In this document: positions 27,237 to 36,639 of the stretch, piece after piece
How the letters are laid out: each line of letters begins with the position of its first letter
Position numbering within the stretch: the stretch's first letter is position 1
Origin: Natronosalvus hydrolyticus
GTDB taxonomy: Archaea > Halobacteriota > Halobacteria > Halobacteriales > Natrialbaceae
Direction: 5' to 3'
Assembly: GCA_025517525.1 (NCBI GenBank)
Contig: JAOPJZ010000026.1
Coordinates: 1 to 49,051, forward strand
Length of the DNA: 49,051 bases
The notes under the pieces: model-generated
What the model saw: the letters and a program-made list of their open reading frames with translations, nothing else
Told to the model about the DNA's origin: nothing
Database searches by the model: none
Program-made: the position numbers and the translations under genes

Positions 27237-27436
27237 CTCTAGCGTGTAATGTGAGTCCAGTTGTTTGACCTTTTCGGATATGATGTTGTTTCGATAATGT
27301 ATGTATAAAAATAATTGTCGAGCGTTGGATCACGTCGAATATCGACAGACGAAGCGGCTCAAAACCGTTTCTCTCAGGTGGTGAGATGGCGTCTCAAGCC
27401 GTGAGATGATGTCCCTTGCGTCGAAAGGGGGTGAAA
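27237..27436. promoter_or_regulatory. Divergent promoter region of the STAND-like regulator and the giant surface protein
   Basis: An AT-rich block near 27275-27320 contains TATA-like sequence on both strands (GTATAAAAATAATT on plus, TTTTTATACATAC on minus). Two palindromes follow at 27372-27406. A Shine-Dalgarno-like GGGGGTGA lies at 27427-27434. Confidence 0.65.
27372..27406. promoter_or_regulatory. Two tandem TCTCA-N5-TGAGA palindromes
   Basis: TCTCA-GGTGG-TGAGA at 27372-27386 and TCTCA-AGCCG-TGAGA at 27392-27406 have centres 20 bp apart, about two helical turns. The arms are identical and the spacers differ, as expected of operators for a dimeric regulator. They lie 30-65 bp upstream of the surface-protein ATG and could also fold as small RNA hairpins in its leader. 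Confidence 0.6.
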
Positions 27437-30400
27437 ATGGTTGGAAAACAAGATTGTCTTCGTATTGTATCCGGAACCGGTCGAGGCGGTCATCGTTTAT
27501 CTCGTGACGGCGCTACATACCTTCGAACGAGTGGACCGCTACCCGATCCTATCCGGCTCGCTAAATGGTTCCTATTCAGCCTTCTTGTGATACTAGCTCT
27601 CTCAACCGTTGCAATCGCAACGGTCGGTCTCGTCGAGGCTGCTGACGAGGGGCCAACCGAGGTGACGACCTGTCAGGAGATTTCACAGCCGGGTGCGTAC
27701 GTCCTCGCCGATAATCTCTCGCCAAGTGAAGCGGACGACCTCGCACTCGATTCCGAAGAGCACTCGTTCAACGCCTGTATCGCGATCAACGCGAGCGGGG
27801 TAACGCTAAACGGTGGGGGCTACACCGTCGACGGTACCGAGGTCCAGAACGAGGACGACGAATTCTACGGTATTTACGCAGGAAACCTCTCTCCCGACGC
27901 CGGATTCGATGAGGGGTCCGAGCTTACGGACGTGACGGTCACGAATGTGACCGTCGAGGAGTGGTATCGAGGTATCCGATTCCACGTAACTCGGCAGTCG
28001 AGCGTCACGGACGTCATCGGGACGAGCGAGGACGTGGTCCAAGACCGCGCGATCCACCTCTCACACTCCCACGAGGCGACCATCGAGGGGAACCACGTCG
28101 AGGGAACGTCTCACGGGATTTATTTGACCGATTCGAACCTGGGGACTGTTCGGGACAACTCGATCGATGACGTGAACATCCACGGGATCGGGTCGTCGGG
28201 TGACTATACGGAGATACGGGACAACGAGATCACCAACATCGGTCAGAGTAGCTCGGCTGCAGGGGTGGTCCTCGAGACCGCCGACCACGCGACAATTGCG
28301 GACAACCGGTTCGTCGGCGGCGGAACGGGAATCGAGACCAGCTACTACTCGGATCGCCCACTGATCCAGAACAATACGTTCGAGGGCGTCGATAGTGGAA
28401 CGGCGATGACGATCGGCGAGGGTACCCACGGGGACATCACGACGGACGAAGGGTCGCGGTACGCGACCGTGCGGAACAACACGGTCGACAACTACGCGAG
28501 CGGGATCCAGTTCTACCGACAGTCGATCGGCGCGGAGATCGTCGACAACACCGTAACGAACGTCACGAACCCCGGATTCATCGTCACCGGTGGTTCCGAC
28601 GACGCACTCGTCGAAAACAACTCGGTCTCGGACTCGGGAATGGGCCTCAGGCTCGGGGCCGACGATTCGGAGGTGATCGACAACGAGTTCGCCGGAAACG
28701 CCTACGGAATCGAACTCACTCGCACCGACGGCTCGACGATCCACCACAACAACGTCACCGGAAGCGCCGGCGCTGGACTCGACGTCTTTGGGACGAACGA
28801 GGGAACGGTCGTCGCGAATAACTCCTTCGTCGACGGTGGCGACGGGATCGAGATCCAGGACAACGACGGTGTCTCCGGAGTCACGATCAGGCACAATGAC
28901 GTCAGCGACAACGCCCGGGCCGGCGTCCGGTACGACGACCTGGGCAGTCCAAGTAGCGAGGTCGGACCGCACCTCCTCGAGAACGATATCACGAACAACG
29001 CGGAGGAGGGGATCAAGGACACCCACGGCGTCAACGTGACGTACGAGGGTAACTACGTCGCGAATAACGGGCTGGAAGGATTCCGCCTATTCGATGACGC
29101 AGCTGGGTCAACAATCCGAGGGAACACGATCGTCGGCAACGGGCACGACAGCACCAGCGGTGTCGCGGCGATCCAGATCGGTGACGACTGGCGTGGTTCC
29201 TCGGAGGCCGTCACAGTCGAGGATAACGTCGTCTCCGACAACACCGACACCGGCATCGTCGTCGAGGTGACGCCGGACGTCGTGGTCCGGAACAACTCCC
29301 TTTCCGGGCACGCCCTCGACGTGTTCCTCGACCGTTCGACCGAGGTAGTCGTCGAGGAGAACACCGTCGAAACGGGCCTCGACATCGCCGCCGAGGAGAC
29401 GGATGACTTTCGACACGAGATGGCGGACAACGAGTTCCAGGACGGCTCGCCGCTTTACTACGTGCGCGGAGAAATCGATCCGACCGTCCCCGCCGACGCG
29501 AGTCAGGTGATTGCGGTGGACGCTGATAGCATGACCATCGAGGGCGGCGAGTACGACACCGCGCCCGCTCCGTTCGGTGTGCTGGTCGCCGCGAGCGACG
29601 ACGCGATAGTCGAGGACGTTTCGATTACCGGCGAGGCCAAGGAAGGCTTGCGTGCAGAATATCTCGACGAGTCAACGATCGACGGCGTGTCGGTCAGCGG
29701 AACCGACGCCGGCATCGTCCTCCGGCACTCGACCGGTACCGTGATCGACGGTGCCTCGATCACGTCGGTCGGCGATCGAGCCGCCGAGGAGGGCTTCGGC
29801 ATCCTCGTCGAGGCGGCCGCTGAGATCGAAATCCGCGACGGCGAGGTCCTCGACGCCGGCGAGAACGCGATCTACGTAGACGGGACGGACGCAGCGGTGG
29901 TGACGAACACCACGGTCGACGGGGCCGTCCAGGGAGTGACCGTCGCCGACGGTCCGGAGGCGGTCGTCTCCGGCAACGACGTCTCCGACCTCGACCGGTA
30001 CGGGATCCGCGTCGACAACGCGGTGAACGCCACGGTGGCGAACAACAGCGTGACTGGTGTCACCTCGGACATCGTGTCGACGTGGGCCGCGCTCCGCGTG
30101 TCGGCCTCCGACGGCGCCGTCGTCTCCGGGAACGCCCTGACGAACAACGACGCCACTGGCCTCGACGTCTCGAGTTCGATCGGCGCCGAGATTCTCGACA
30201 ACGAGATCGAATCGAACGAGATTGGCCTGGATACCAGTGGGGCTGGTATCTCCGGCCCGGCGAATATGATCGTCACCGGGAACGTGATCAGGTACAACAC
30301 CGGGGATGGTGTCACCGACGACGGTACCCGCGAGGGTGGCATCGGCACGCTCACGGACAACACCATCAGCAACAACGGCGGTGCTGGGGTGATGCTCGAC

Positions 30401-33400
30401 GGCACCGAGGGCGTCACGCTCACCGGGAACGACATCGAGCGAAACGGGGACGCGGGGATCAGCCTCGACGACGCAGAGGACGTCACGATCCGCGAGACCG
30501 TCGTCGACGCAAACGGCGTCGGCATCGAGGACCACGACTCAGCGGGCCTCGTCGTCGAGGATACCGAGATCACGAACAACGACGGCACCGGTATCGACCT
30601 CGACTGGACGTCCGGGTTCGAAGTCCGGAACAGTACGATCTCGGGCCACGACAGCTGGTCCGGCACGGGCCTCAACGGCGAACTGTCCTCTAGCAGCGTG
30701 ATCGCCGACAACGTGTTCGAGTCGAATCAGCAGGCGATCGAACTCAGCGAGCAGCGGTGGTACAGCGATCTAGTCGGTGTGGCCATCGAGGTTCGAGGCA
30801 ACGACTTCGTGAGTAATGACGGCGGGGTAGCCGTCAACGCAGAGGCGGACGAGGTCTCGATCGTGGACAACTCGTTCGAGTCGACGAGCGGGCTGGCGGC
30901 GGAGTATGACGTCGAGGACCCGGAGCACTACCTGAACGCGACGATGAACTGGTGGAGCGATGAGAGCGGCCCGAGCGGGGACGTTGAGGACCCCGTCACC
31001 GGAACCACCGCCGACGGATCCGGCGACGAAGTGGGCGAGAACGTGCTGTTCGACCCGTGGCTCACGTCGGAACCAGACGATGATCCGGTAGACGACGAGC
31101 CCGAAGCGGACCTCTCCGTCGTAGGCGCCTCGCTGAGCGAGACCGACGTCTTCGAAGGAGACGAGGTGAGGATCACCGCCGACGTCGAGAACGACGGGGA
31201 CGCGACCGGTGAGTACACCGCCGCCCTCGAGATCGACGGGACGGTCGTGGCGAACGAGACGGTGTCGGTCGGCCCTGGCGAGACCCATTCGGTCGCGTTC
31301 AGGCACGCGTTCGACACGGCTGGCGACTACGACGTGACCGTAGACGGCGTCGAGGCGGGAACCGTGACAGTCACAGAACCGGAAACGATCTTCGAGCTGT
31401 CGGATGTCTCCGTGAGCGAGGAGGACGTTTTGACTGGTGATGGGGTTACCGTCTCGGCACTCCTCGAGAACACGGGAACTGACGACGGCGAGCACGTCGT
31501 CTCCCTCGAGATCGACGGGACGGTCGTGGCGAACCAGACGGTCTCAGTCGACGCCGGCGAGACTGAGGTGATCGAGTTCACCCACGCGTTCGCCGATGCT
31601 GGCGACTACGACGTGACCGTCGACGGGGTCGAAGCGGGAACCGTATCCGTCAGTGAACCGCCGTCGACGCCGTCGCCCTCTCCGTCACCATCACCGGACC
31701 CTGCTCCAGAGACGGAGGTGTCCGTCGAGATGAGCGACGACGGAATGACGGCAACGGTCACCGGTGCGGTGGCGAACCAGCCGACCTCGATTCCGATCGG
31801 TGACGAACTCGGGGACGAGGCGCCGCTCTCGGCGATGACCATCACGACGGCCGAAGACGGCGACTTCGACGTGACGATCCGGACGACCGACGGGGTCCCC
31901 GCGGACGCCGACGAGTTGCCGAACGCGCCGGCGGAACTGCTCACCCTCGAGATCGACACCAGCCTCGAGGCTGACGAGATCGACACCGCAACGCTCGAGT
32001 TCTACGTTTCGGGTGACGAACTGGCCACCCATGATCTCGATGCAGGAGACGTAACGCTGTACCATCTGGTAGACGGCGAGTGGACCGAACGCGACACGGA
32101 CTCGTCGGACCTGTTCCCGGGTAGCTCCTGGGATTCGGAGGAACTGAACGAGCTGTTCCCAGGCAGTACCTGGGAAGAAGCGGACGAGCCGTCGGACCTA
32201 TTCCCAGGTAGCTCCTGGGAGGATGCTGAGGAGCCGTCGGACTTGTTCCCGGGTAGCACCTGGGAGGACGCGGACGAACCGTCGGACCTGTTCCCGGGCA
32301 GCACCTGGGAGGATGCGGACGAACCGTCGGACCTGTTCCCTGGTAGCTCTTGGGACGAAGCGGAAGAACCGGCGGACCTGTTCCCCGGTAGCTCCTGGGA
32401 TTCGGAGGAGCTGAACGAGCTGTTCCCCGGTAGCTCCTGGGAGGACGCGGAAGAACCGTCGGATCTGTTCCCCGGCAGCACCTGGGAAGATGCTGAGGAG
32501 CCATCAGACCTGTTCCCCGGTAGCTCCTGGGATTCGGAGGAGCTAAACGAACTGTTCCCAGGCAGTACCTGGGACGAAGCGGACGGGCCGTCGGACCTAT
32601 TCCCTGGTAGCTCCTGGGAGGATGCTGAGGAGCCATCGGACCTGTTCCCCGGTAGCTCCTGGGATTCGGAGGAACTGAACGAACTGTTCCCGGGCAGCAC
32701 CTGGGAGGACGCGGAAGAACCGTCGGATCTGTTCCCGGGCAGCACCTGGGAGGACGCTGAGGAGCCATCGGACCTGTTCCCTGATAGCTCCCAGGATTCG
32801 GAGGAGCTGAACGAGCTGTTCCCAGGCAGTACCTGGGACGAAGCGGAGGAGCCGGCGGACCTGTTCCCTGGTAGCTCCTGGGATGAAGCGGAAGAACCGT
32901 CGGATCTGTTCCCTGGTAGCTCCTGGGATTCGGAGGAGTTGAACGAGCTGTTCCCAGGTAGCTCCTGGGACAAAGCGGAAGAACCGTCGGATCTGTTCCC
33001 TGGTAGCTCCTGGGAGGATGCTGAGGAGCCATCAGACTTGTTCCCCGGTAGCTCCTGGGATTCGGAAGAGCTGAACGAACTGTTCCCAGGCAGTACCTGG
33101 GACGACGCTGAGGAGCCATCGGACCTGTTCCCCGGTAGCTCCTGGGATTCGGAAGAGCTGAACGACCTGTTCCCTGGTAGCTCCTGGGACGAAGCGGAAG
33201 AACCGTCGGATCTGTTCCCTGGTAGCTCTTGGGACGAAGCGGAAGAACCGTCGGATCTGTTCCCCGGCAGCTCTTGGGATTCGGAGGAGTTGAACGAGCT
33301 GTTCCCAGGTAGCTCCTGGGACGAAGCGGAAGAACCGTCGGATCTGTTCCCTGGTAGCTCCTGGGAGGAAACGGACGTGAACGACCCGCAATCCGGCGCG

Positions 33401-33940
33401 TACTACAGCTCACAAACACCGCACTTCTCGGCGTTCGCACTCGCCGGACACCAGCCCGACATCACCGTCGTCGACCATTCGGCATCCGAAACGACGCTTT
33501 CGGTCGGCGAGGCCGTGACATTCGAGGCGACGGTCCAGAACGACGGGGGCGCAACCGGGAACTACTCCGTCGAGATCGAGGTCGACGACGCGGTCGTGGC
33601 GACGGAGTCCGTTTCGGTCGAACCGGGTGCTGAAACCGAGGTCACGATCAGCTACACCTTCGAAACGACAGGTGAGTACGCACTCGCCGTCGACGGGGTC
33701 GACGCGGGAACCGCGGTTGTCGAAGACACTACGGACGATCCGGACTCGTCCGATGACGTGGCAGACGCCGACGACTCCGATGACGTGGCAGACGCCGACG
33801 ACTCCGATGACGTGGCAGACGCCGACGACACCGACGACGTTGCAGACGCCGACGACGGTGACGATGGATTGCCAGGATTTGGCGCGGTGGTCGCACTCCT
33901 CGCGCTCGCTTCGGTGTTCGTTGTGGCTCGGCGCCGGTGA
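27437..33940 (+). CDS. Giant beta-helix / CARDB surface protein with PGF-CTERM anchor and internal repeat
   Basis: About 2167 residues, started at ATG 27437 behind GGGGGTGA; a TTG at 27416 is possible. A hydrophobic signal (WFLFSLLVILALSTVAIATV, about residues 40-60) is followed by about 1100 residues of NosD/PbH1-type parallel beta-helix with many N-x-T/S sites. Two CARDB-like domains (about 1223-1405), a PSPSPS linker and a PGF-pre-PGF domain come next. The last is split by 29 LFPGSSW repeats (about 1556-1980). After SSQTPHFSAFALAG there is a third CARDB domain, an acidic DDVADAD tract and a C-terminal DGLPGFGAV, membrane helix and Arg-rich end, the archaeosortase A sorting signal. It is probably lipid-anchored on the cell surface, with an adhesion or glycan-binding role inferred only from fold. 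Confidence 0.92.
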   Translation: MVGKQDCLRIVSGTGRGGHRLSRDGATYLRTSGPLPDPIRLAKWFLFSLLVILALSTVAIATVGLVEAADEGPTEVTTCQEISQPGAYVLADNLSPSEADDLALDSEEHSFNACIAINASGVTLNGGGYTVDGTEVQNEDDEFYGIYAGNLSPDAGFDEGSELTDVTVTNVTVEEWYRGIRFHVTRQSSVTDVIGTSEDVVQDRAIHLSHSHEATIEGNHVEGTSHGIYLTDSNLGTVRDNSIDDVNIHGIGSSGDYTEIRDNEITNIGQSSSAAGVVLETADHATIADNRFVGGGTGIETSYYSDRPLIQNNTFEGVDSGTAMTIGEGTHGDITTDEGSRYATVRNNTVDNYASGIQFYRQSIGAEIVDNTVTNVTNPGFIVTGGSDDALVENNSVSDSGMGLRLGADDSEVIDNEFAGNAYGIELTRTDGSTIHHNNVTGSAGAGLDVFGTNEGTVVANNSFVDGGDGIEIQDNDGVSGVTIRHNDVSDNARAGVRYDDLGSPSSEVGPHLLENDITNNAEEGIKDTHGVNVTYEGNYVANNGLEGFRLFDDAAGSTIRGNTIVGNGHDSTSGVAAIQIGDDWRGSSEAVTVEDNVVSDNTDTGIVVEVTPDVVVRNNSLSGHALDVFLDRSTEVVVEENTVETGLDIAAEETDDFRHEMADNEFQDGSPLYYVRGEIDPTVPADASQVIAVDADSMTIEGGEYDTAPAPFGVLVAASDDAIVEDVSITGEAKEGLRAEYLDESTIDGVSVSGTDAGIVLRHSTGTVIDGASITSVGDRAAEEGFGILVEAAAEIEIRDGEVLDAGENAIYVDGTDAAVVTNTTVDGAVQGVTVADGPEAVVSGNDVSDLDRYGIRVDNAVNATVANNSVTGVTSDIVSTWAALRVSASDGAVVSGNALTNNDATGLDVSSSIGAEILDNEIESNEIGLDTSGAGISGPANMIVTGNVIRYNTGDGVTDDGTREGGIGTLTDNTISNNGGAGVMLDGTEGVTLTGNDIERNGDAGISLDDAEDVTIRETVVDANGVGIEDHDSAGLVVEDTEITNNDGTGIDLDWTSGFEVRNSTISGHDSWSGTGLNGELSSSSVIADNVFESNQQAIELSEQRWYSDLVGVAIEVRGNDFVSNDGGVAVNAEADEVSIVDNSFESTSGLAAEYDVEDPEHYLNATMNWWSDESGPSGDVEDPVTGTTADGSGDEVGENVLFDPWLTSEPDDDPVDDEPEADLSVVGASLSETDVFEGDEVRITADVENDGDATGEYTAALEIDGTVVANETVSVGPGETHSVAFRHAFDTAGDYDVTVDGVEAGTVTVTEPETIFELSDVSVSEEDVLTGDGVTVSALLENTGTDDGEHVVSLEIDGTVVANQTVSVDAGETEVIEFTHAFADAGDYDVTVDGVEAGTVSVSEPPSTPSPSPSPSPDPAPETEVSVEMSDDGMTATVTGAVANQPTSIPIGDELGDEAPLSAMTITTAEDGDFDVTIRTTDGVPADADELPNAPAELLTLEIDTSLEADEIDTATLEFYVSGDELATHDLDAGDVTLYHLVDGEWTERDTDSSDLFPGSSWDSEELNELFPGSTWEEADEPSDLFPGSSWEDAEEPSDLFPGSTWEDADEPSDLFPGSTWEDADEPSDLFPGSSWDEAEEPADLFPGSSWDSEELNELFPGSSWEDAEEPSDLFPGSTWEDAEEPSDLFPGSSWDSEELNELFPGSTWDEADGPSDLFPGSSWEDAEEPSDLFPGSSWDSEELNELFPGSTWEDAEEPSDLFPGSTWEDAEEPSDLFPDSSQDSEELNELFPGSTWDEAEEPADLFPGSSWDEAEEPSDLFPGSSWDSEELNELFPGSSWDKAEEPSDLFPGSSWEDAEEPSDLFPGSSWDSEELNELFPGSTWDDAEEPSDLFPGSSWDSEELNDLFPGSSWDEAEEPSDLFPGSSWDEAEEPSDLFPGSSWDSEELNELFPGSSWDEAEEPSDLFPGSSWEETDVNDPQSGAYYSSQTPHFSAFALAGHQPDITVVDHSASETTLSVGEAVTFEATVQNDGGATGNYSVEIEVDDAVVATESVSVEPGAETEVTISYTFETTGEYALAVDGVDAGTAVVEDTTDDPDSSDDVADADDSDDVADADDSDDVADADDTDDVADADDGDDGLPGFGAVVALLALASVFVVARRR
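32104..33376 (+). repeat. In-frame coding minisatellite, 29 units of 42 or 45 bp
   Basis: Units encode 14 or 15 residues. One type is (S/A)DLFPGS(S/T)W followed by an acidic stretch ending EEP or DEP. The other is DLFPGSSWDSEEL followed by NELFPGS(S/T)W. I counted 29 copies of LFPxS; one (unit 16) has decayed to LFPDSSQ. Synonymous changes (CCCGGG, CCCAGG, CCTGGT) are shuffled among units, which points to repeated recombination or slippage with the frame kept. Confidence 0.93.
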
Positions 33941-34054
33941 TCGCTGTCCCAGACGTGGAAGCATCCCAGTTCAGTCTTGGTCCGCGTAGATCCGGTAATT
34001 CACACGGTCGGACGTTCGACTGGTTGTGACCGTTACAAAATCAGCTGTCAGAAT

Positions 34055-34717
34055 TCAAAGCTCGAGCGAATACTCCCCCAGCGGATTTCGAAGTTTCTCG
34101 AGGCGGGTCCGCGGGAAGACGTACACTCGCAGCGACTCGGGAGTCGGTCCCGTGGCATCGATTGTAGCGTGGGGATAGATCGCTCCCACGACGGGAACGG
34201 TTGGACTGTAGCGCCGGTTCGTCGGATAGGCAGCAACCGTCGTATCAGCCGCGTCGATCACGACTTCATTGGCTGGCCGCCGCGACTGCCCGACGACGAC
34301 GAGTTCATCGTCGGTTTCTCGGTCGCGAACCCGATCACCCGGTCGAAGCCGGTGGCCCGGACAGTACGCTGGTTCCTCGGTCGGCGCTCGAGTTTCGTCG
34401 ATAAAAGCCGGCTCCCCACAGTCGAAACAGGGGACTGAAACCTGCCCCGGTGGCGGGGTTCGACCCTCGGTAATCTCGATGGCAACCCGTCGAACGTGTT
34501 TACAACGTGCGTTTCGGTACGCGTGATCCGGACACGTACAGCGGCCGGCCTCAAGGTCGACCAGATATGTCGTCTCGTCGCCGGTTTCGACTTCGTAGAG
34601 ACCGCCGCCGAGTGCGAGGACGGACATGGGTTCGACTCGAGCGCGCCGGGACCGGTCCGGGAGCGAGGGGCCAGCAGGCAGCGAAAGCGAGGTTTTCGGG
34701 GAGGCGATGGTGTGCAT
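34055..34717 (-). CDS. SWIM zinc-finger protein
   Basis: A 220-residue protein. The SWIM zinc-binding pattern CxC-x(n)-CxH is in GRCTCPDHAYRNARCKHVRR (about residues 58-77). A second possible metal site is CFDCGE with a later Cys-x-x-His in YCPGHRLRPG. The N-terminus with DRSRRARVEPMSVLALG is similar to other haloarchaeal SWIM proteins as I remember them, supporting the start at 34717. SWIM domains bind DNA or proteins; some act with recombination complexes. It is monocistronic, with no partner evident. Confidence 0.88.
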   Translation of the reverse strand: MHTIASPKTSLSLPAGPSLPDRSRRARVEPMSVLALGGGLYEVETGDETTYLVDLEAGRCTCPDHAYRNARCKHVRRVAIEITEGRTPPPGQVSVPCFDCGEPAFIDETRAPTEEPAYCPGHRLRPGDRVRDRETDDELVVVGQSRRPANEVVIDAADTTVAAYPTNRRYSPTVPVVGAIYPHATIDATGPTPESLRVYVFPRTRLEKLRNPLGEYSLEL

Positions 34718-34855
34718 AGTCGTGGTCGAATGGGCTGCGTTGGGTATCAGAAAAGAGGGGCTCGAGCACCCTAAGGGGCTCGCCGATTAGAACGAGAAGT
34801 GATACGAAACGCTGGTGACAGGCGATGTCAGGTAGTCACGACAACCAGTAGCAGA

Positions 34856-34920
34856 CAGTGACCACGCCAGCCGTCAGTTCTTCGATCACGCAGTGACCAC
34901 GCCAGCCGTCAGTTCTTCGA
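34856..34920 (-). repeat. Tandem duplication of the rhodanese gene 3' end
   Basis: A perfect 30-bp repeat (34856-34885 and 34891-34920, period 35) begins CAGTGACCACGCCAGCC. The right copy contains the end of the rhodanese-lipoprotein gene (EELTAGVVTA-stop); the left copy lies just downstream of its stop. Confidence 0.88.
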
Positions 34921-35593
34921 GCGTGGCTTCGAGTTCGTACTCCGGTGCCTCGAGAGCTAGCACGGTGTCGCGGTCGACTCCCGAAAATCGGACGGTGAGT
35001 TCATAGGAGCCGTCGGCTTGCACCTGGGTGATCTCGCGCTGGGCACCGTCGACCGTCGACAGCCAGACATACTCCTCGGCGTGGTCGGGGCTCGAGCGGC
35101 CGACGATTTCGTAGGTGGCCACCGAATCCGCACCCTCGTCCGTCTCGACGGGATGGCCGGCGTCCCGCCACGCCGGAAACCCGTCATCGAGGGCATAGAC
35201 GCTCTCGAAGCCTGCCTGTCGGAGGCGACTCGCTCGCATCGTCGCCAGCGAGTGTGGGCAATCACAGTAGGTGACGATTCGGGTGTCGAGTCCCCAGTCT
35301 TCGGTCGGGTCGTCTTCCTCGCCGTCGGGGGCCGAGCTCAATACCGCCCCGGCAATGTGGGCACTCGCGTACTGGCCGGGTCCCCGAGTGTCCACGTACC
35401 GGGTGTCACCGGCTTCGTACCACTCGAACGCGTCCTCGAGGGGAACCAGCGGGACGGTCACGTCCTCGTAGTTCGCCGTGTCGTAGCTCGAGGGCCAGTC
35501 GTTCGAGGACTCGTCGTCGAATCCACCCAGACACCCGGCGAGACCTCCGAGTGACAGCGACCCAGCCACAGCCACCAGTTCGCGCCGTTTCAT
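34886..35593 (-). CDS. Rhodanese-domain lipoprotein
   Basis: A 235-residue exported protein. The N-terminus MKRRELVAVAGSLSLGG with lipobox GLAGC suggests Tat export and lipid anchoring. Residues about 45-155 form a rhodanese domain: YVDTRGPGQYASAHIAGAV, the active-site loop with Cys in VTYCDCPHSLA, and VYALDDGFPAWRDAGHPV. It likely transfers sulfur or senses persulfides outside the membrane. The C-terminal 80 residues are beta-rich and not recognised. The 3' end is duplicated downstream. Confidence 0.92.
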   Translation of the reverse strand: MKRRELVAVAGSLSLGGLAGCLGGFDDESSNDWPSSYDTANYEDVTVPLVPLEDAFEWYEAGDTRYVDTRGPGQYASAHIAGAVLSSAPDGEEDDPTEDWGLDTRIVTYCDCPHSLATMRASRLRQAGFESVYALDDGFPAWRDAGHPVETDEGADSVATYEIVGRSSPDHAEEYVWLSTVDGAQREITQVQADGSYELTVRFSGVDRDTVLALEAPEYELEATLEELTAGVVTA

Positions 35594-35738
35594 ACCACTG
35601 GCACGGGCCTCGAGCGTCTAAAGTTTCTGGTGTGGCAAGTGCTGTGAGAAGCGGTTGGGTCTCCCACCATACCCCTTCATTTCCACTGGAGATCAGGGGA
35701 CAGAGGTATAGACTCGTTCGAGTTGAAATGGGAGAAAG

Positions 35739-35811
35739 TAGACCCACCAGGATTCGAACCTGGGTCGAAGCCCCCAGAAGGCTTCAGGATTGGCCGCTAC
35801 CCCATGGGTCT
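35739..35811 (-). tRNA. tRNA-Gln (anticodon CTG)
   Basis: The minus strand folds as a 73-nt cloverleaf with no intron. The acceptor stem AGACCCA/TGGGTCT has discriminator A. The anticodon arm AAGCC-TTCTGGG-GGCTT places CTG in the loop. The T arm has GGTTCGAATCC. CCA is not encoded. No integrase or att-like duplication is evident beside it. Confidence 0.95.
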
Positions 35812-35931
35812 GCGCGCACCATGAGTTTGGTCGGGGTGTATTTATGATTGTCGGGTTCGGACCACTGCTCCGCCGGAGAGGGAAACGCTCGTGCTCGTTG
35901 GCCAGTCCCCGCCATAGCTACCCGTTCGCCG

Positions 35932-36507
35932 CTATTTGTTCCGAATCGGCGGTCGTTCGAATTCGCTCTCACAGCGCTGGCACCTGACGACGCTCGCTCC
36001 GTCCCCACCGCGAGTTACCCGAAGCTCGTCGTGTCCACACTGGGGACAGTCATCCGGGATGAACTCGCTGTCACACTCGACACAGCGAAAGTCCACCTCC
36101 TGCCCGCCGATTCGTAACTGGAGATTGCCGTGCCCACAGGCGGGACAGTCGACTGGAATCCGAACGTCGTCAGTATCGCGCGGGGCCCCGATTGCCAGAA
36201 CGACGAGGTCACGGTCCCCTCCGTTTTTTCCGGACTGGAACTCGCCGCGGCCGAACCTGATGGCCTCGCCTTCCTCGAGGGTAACCACCCGGTCCATCGT
36301 ATCGAACGTTGCCGTCCCCTCGAGGATGTAGAACACTTCCTCCTGGTCCATGTGGGCGTGGAGACCGCTGGGGAGGCCGTCGCCCGGAGCGACTCGATAG
36401 CGGTTAATCGCCACGTCCGTCGCCTCGAGCAGTGCTGTAAGCGCATGGCGACGGCTCCCGTTCCCGAACTCGAGCGATTCCGGATCGCCGACCCTGACCG
36501 TTTTCAT
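35932..36507 (-). CDS. Cupin protein with C-terminal zinc ribbons
   Basis: A 191-residue protein, started at MKTVRVGDPESLEF; the frame upstream is open but not cupin-like. Residues about 10-110 are a cupin barrel with metal ligands in GLHAHMDQEEVFYILEG. The C-terminus has two CxxC-CxxC modules: CPACG (121-124) with CVEC (142-145), and CPQCG (154-157) with CQRC (176-179). The fusion suggests a metal- or nucleic-acid-associated role, not a known enzyme. It is divergent from purO with about 130 bp between starts. Confidence 0.88.
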   Translation of the reverse strand: MKTVRVGDPESLEFGNGSRRHALTALLEATDVAINRYRVAPGDGLPSGLHAHMDQEEVFYILEGTATFDTMDRVVTLEEGEAIRFGRGEFQSGKNGGDRDLVVLAIGAPRDTDDVRIPVDCPACGHGNLQLRIGGQEVDFRCVECDSEFIPDDCPQCGHDELRVTRGGDGASVVRCQRCESEFERPPIRNK

Positions 36508-36639
36508 GGCGAGTACTGACAACGAGGAGCCATAAAAGCCCATGATGCCTTCGGCCCCGCTCCATCGGAAGCCAGCGCCGCAAGGGACAGACGTGCATAT
36601 ATCGACACCTATTTTCCCTCGAGATACGCACGAACGCGT

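Noticed and set aside
32104..33376. CRISPR-like or noncoding satellite
   Set aside because: The unit lengths are multiples of three and the frame is preserved through all 29 copies inside a coherent protein.
31941..33440. Long antisense frames (499 and 323 codons) opposite the minisatellite
   Set aside because: They are open only because the repeat unit has no stop in those frames; the peptides are low-complexity shadows.
35739..35811. Integration site at tRNA-Gln
   Set aside because: I saw no integrase gene and no duplicated tRNA 3' end nearby.
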